Below, piece by piece: positions 62,943 through 64,000 of a DNA stretch of 64,000 bases; positions within the stretch are counted from its first letter, which is position 1, and each line of letters begins with the position of its first letter. This stretch comes from Sphingomonas soli NBRC 100801. GTDB lineage: Bacteria; Pseudomonadota; Alphaproteobacteria; Sphingomonadales; Sphingomonadaceae. The notes beneath the pieces were generated by a model. The model made no database searches. It saw nothing but the letters and a program-made list of their open reading frames with translations, and was not told where the DNA came from. Location of the stretch: assembly GCF_001591025.1 (NCBI RefSeq), contig NZ_BCTZ01000001.1:307368-371367 (forward strand). Direction: 5' to 3'. The position numbers and the translations under genes were made by a program.

Positions 62943-64000
62943 GTTGCTGTTGGCCCGCGATTTCTGAACTGCTAGGCCTATCTGGCGCAAGGAAGTCGGT
63001 GACGCCTTGTTGCTGTTGGCCCGCGATTTCTGAACTGCTAGGCCCATCGCCCCCGCGCCCGCCTCCGCCGGATCGTTGCTGTTGGCCCGCGATTTCTGAA
63101 CTGCTAGGCCGCCCGCGAGCACGACGCCGAACGCCGCGCCGTTGCTGTTGGCCCGCGATTTCTGAACTGCTAGGCCCGCAACGGCGATCGACAATGGCCT
63201 TGCCAAGTTGCTGTTGGCCCGCGATTTCTGAACTGCTAGGCCTCACTGGCGCATGTGAAGAGGGCACTCGCCAGTTGCTGTTGGCCCGCGATTTCTGAAC
63301 TGCTAGGCCACCCGCGTGCGCGGCATGGGAGAGACCACTGTTGCTGTTGGCCCGCGATTTCTGAACTGCTAGGCCCCTCCAGCACGAACACCAGCGCGCA
63401 ACCTTCGTTGCTGTTGGCCCGCGATTTCTGAACTGCTAGGCCCATGGGCGATTTCTGGGCACGCTTCGCGGCGTTGCTGTTGGCCCGCGATTTCTGAACT
63501 GCTAGGCCGCTTACCGGCAATGCCACGAAGGGCAATGTGTTGCTGTTGGCCCGCGATTTCTGAACTGCTAGGCCGATCCGACCAGCAAGGACAAGTCGGC
63601 GCGCGTTGCTGTTGGCCCGCGATTTCTGAACTGCTAGGCCATCCTCGAGCATTGTGAGCTGCCGGAAATCGTTGCTGTTGGCCCGCGATTTCTGAACTGC
63701 TAGGCCCGGCTCCTCGCAGCAGCCGCTGGCCGCCCAGTTGCTGTTGGCCCGCGATTTCTGAACTGCTAGGCCTCAGCACCCCTCCGGTGATCACTGCCCC
63801 CCGTTGCTGTTGGCCCGCGATTTCTGAACTGCTAGGCCAGCGGAAGCGTCGAGCGTGTACCCCCTGGGGTTGCTGTTGGCCCGCGATTTCTGAACTGCTA
63901 GGCCAGCGGCTTCCCAGCCTTCCTTCTGCGCGCGGTTGCTGTTGGCCCGCGATTTCTGAACTGCTAGGCCCGCCTCGAGGTCCTCGAGCGTCCCGTTGTT
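62943..64000 (+). CRISPR. CRISPR array, type II-C-like repeats, continuing past the window
   Basis: Sixteen identical 36-bp repeats start at 62943, 63009, 63075, 63141, 63207, 63274, 63340, 63407, 63473, 63539, 63605, 63671, 63737, 63803, 63869 and 63935. Each begins GTTGCTGTTGG and ends CTGCTAGGCC with GCGATTTCTG between. Spacers are 30 bp, except two of 31 bp (63243-63273, 63376-63406). The last spacer reaches 64000, so the array goes on. The 36/30 geometry and the GTTG...ATTTC...TGCTA layout match the type II-C repeat of Neisseria meningitidis as I remember it. No cas gene or tracrRNA anti-repeat is seen to the left. Strand follows that comparison and is not proven. Confidence 0.97.

Noticed and set aside
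63443..63472. A spacer sharing GCGATTTCTG with the repeat
   Set aside because: Ten matching bases inside a 30-bp spacer can arise by chance or by the coding sequence of the target; neighbouring repeats are normal, so it is not a rearranged repeat.
62722..63794. Several overlapping minus- and plus-strand ORFs with a repeated AVQKSRANSN-like peptide across the array
   Set aside because: They are translations of the CRISPR repeat, whose 66-bp period keeps the frame open; they are not repeat proteins.

Overview
The window is about 64 kb of GC-rich chromosome that reads as a sphingomonad (Alphaproteobacteria, Sphingomonadales, probably Sphingomonas in the strict sense). The evidence is the complete exosortase A (XrtA/EpsH) exopolysaccharide locus in its sphingomonad arrangement, the SRP RNA-dnaX-ybaB order, a group-IV ornithine/lysine decarboxylase next to a deoxyhypusine-synthase-like gene (sym-homospermidine is the marker polyamine of Sphingomonas), small DUF2093-type proteins and a tryptophan-halogenase-like flavoprotein. 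Genes are dense and very often translationally coupled (ATGA, GTGA, TGATG overlaps). I see no insertion sequence, integrase or prophage.

Layout. 1-1.9 kb: 3' part of a Kup potassium transporter, a 2'-5' RNA ligase-like protein and tRNA-Met(CAT). 2-3.4 kb: a Tat-exported tyrosinase. 3.4-20.7 kb: the XrtA locus. A leftward trio (two alpha/beta hydrolases and an acyl carrier protein) faces a rightward ligase and PLP decarboxylase. These are followed by the polysaccharide export lipoprotein, chain-length determinant, tyrosine autokinase, outer-membrane protein, ATPase, deacetylase, FemAB-like protein, glycosyltransferase, an exosortase A-EpsI fusion and an asparagine-synthase-like amidotransferase. 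No PEP-CTERM substrate and no Prs-type two-component regulator is visible here.

20.8-41.8 kb is mostly housekeeping: MAPEG protein, polyamine genes, threonine dehydratase-like enzyme, two coupled cysteine desulfurases with a ferredoxin, SRP RNA, dnaX, ybaB, mtgA, rpoH, rluD, a JAMM peptidase, a frameshifted sugar-dehydrogenase-like lipoprotein, a halogenase and an L,D-transpeptidase. 42-50 kb looks like a carbohydrate-utilisation cluster: sugar MFS importer, secreted cupin, two exported and one cytoplasmic Gfo/Idh/MocA oxidoreductases, and a secreted GH3 glycosidase. 50-60 kb: NAD synthase coupled to PncC/CinA, two L,D-transpeptidase-like proteins, an aminotransferase, an unrecognised internally duplicated winged-helix protein, a class A beta-lactamase and an autotransporter with a long Thr-Pro linker. 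60.3-62.9 kb: a sulfide/persulfide regulon (ETHE1-like hydrolase facing BigR/SqrR-like repressor, rhodanese, TauE/SafE) with a clear palindromic operator.

The right end (62943 to the window edge) is a CRISPR array of at least 16 identical 36-bp repeats with 30-31-bp spacers. Its geometry and repeat resemble type II-C. It starts 16 bp after the TauE/SafE stop codon, and no cas gene lies inside the window. Six intergenic palindromic (REP-like) elements are scattered through the region. Intergenic stretches of about 250 bp at 43345-43599 and 53398-53655 hold no gene that I can support.
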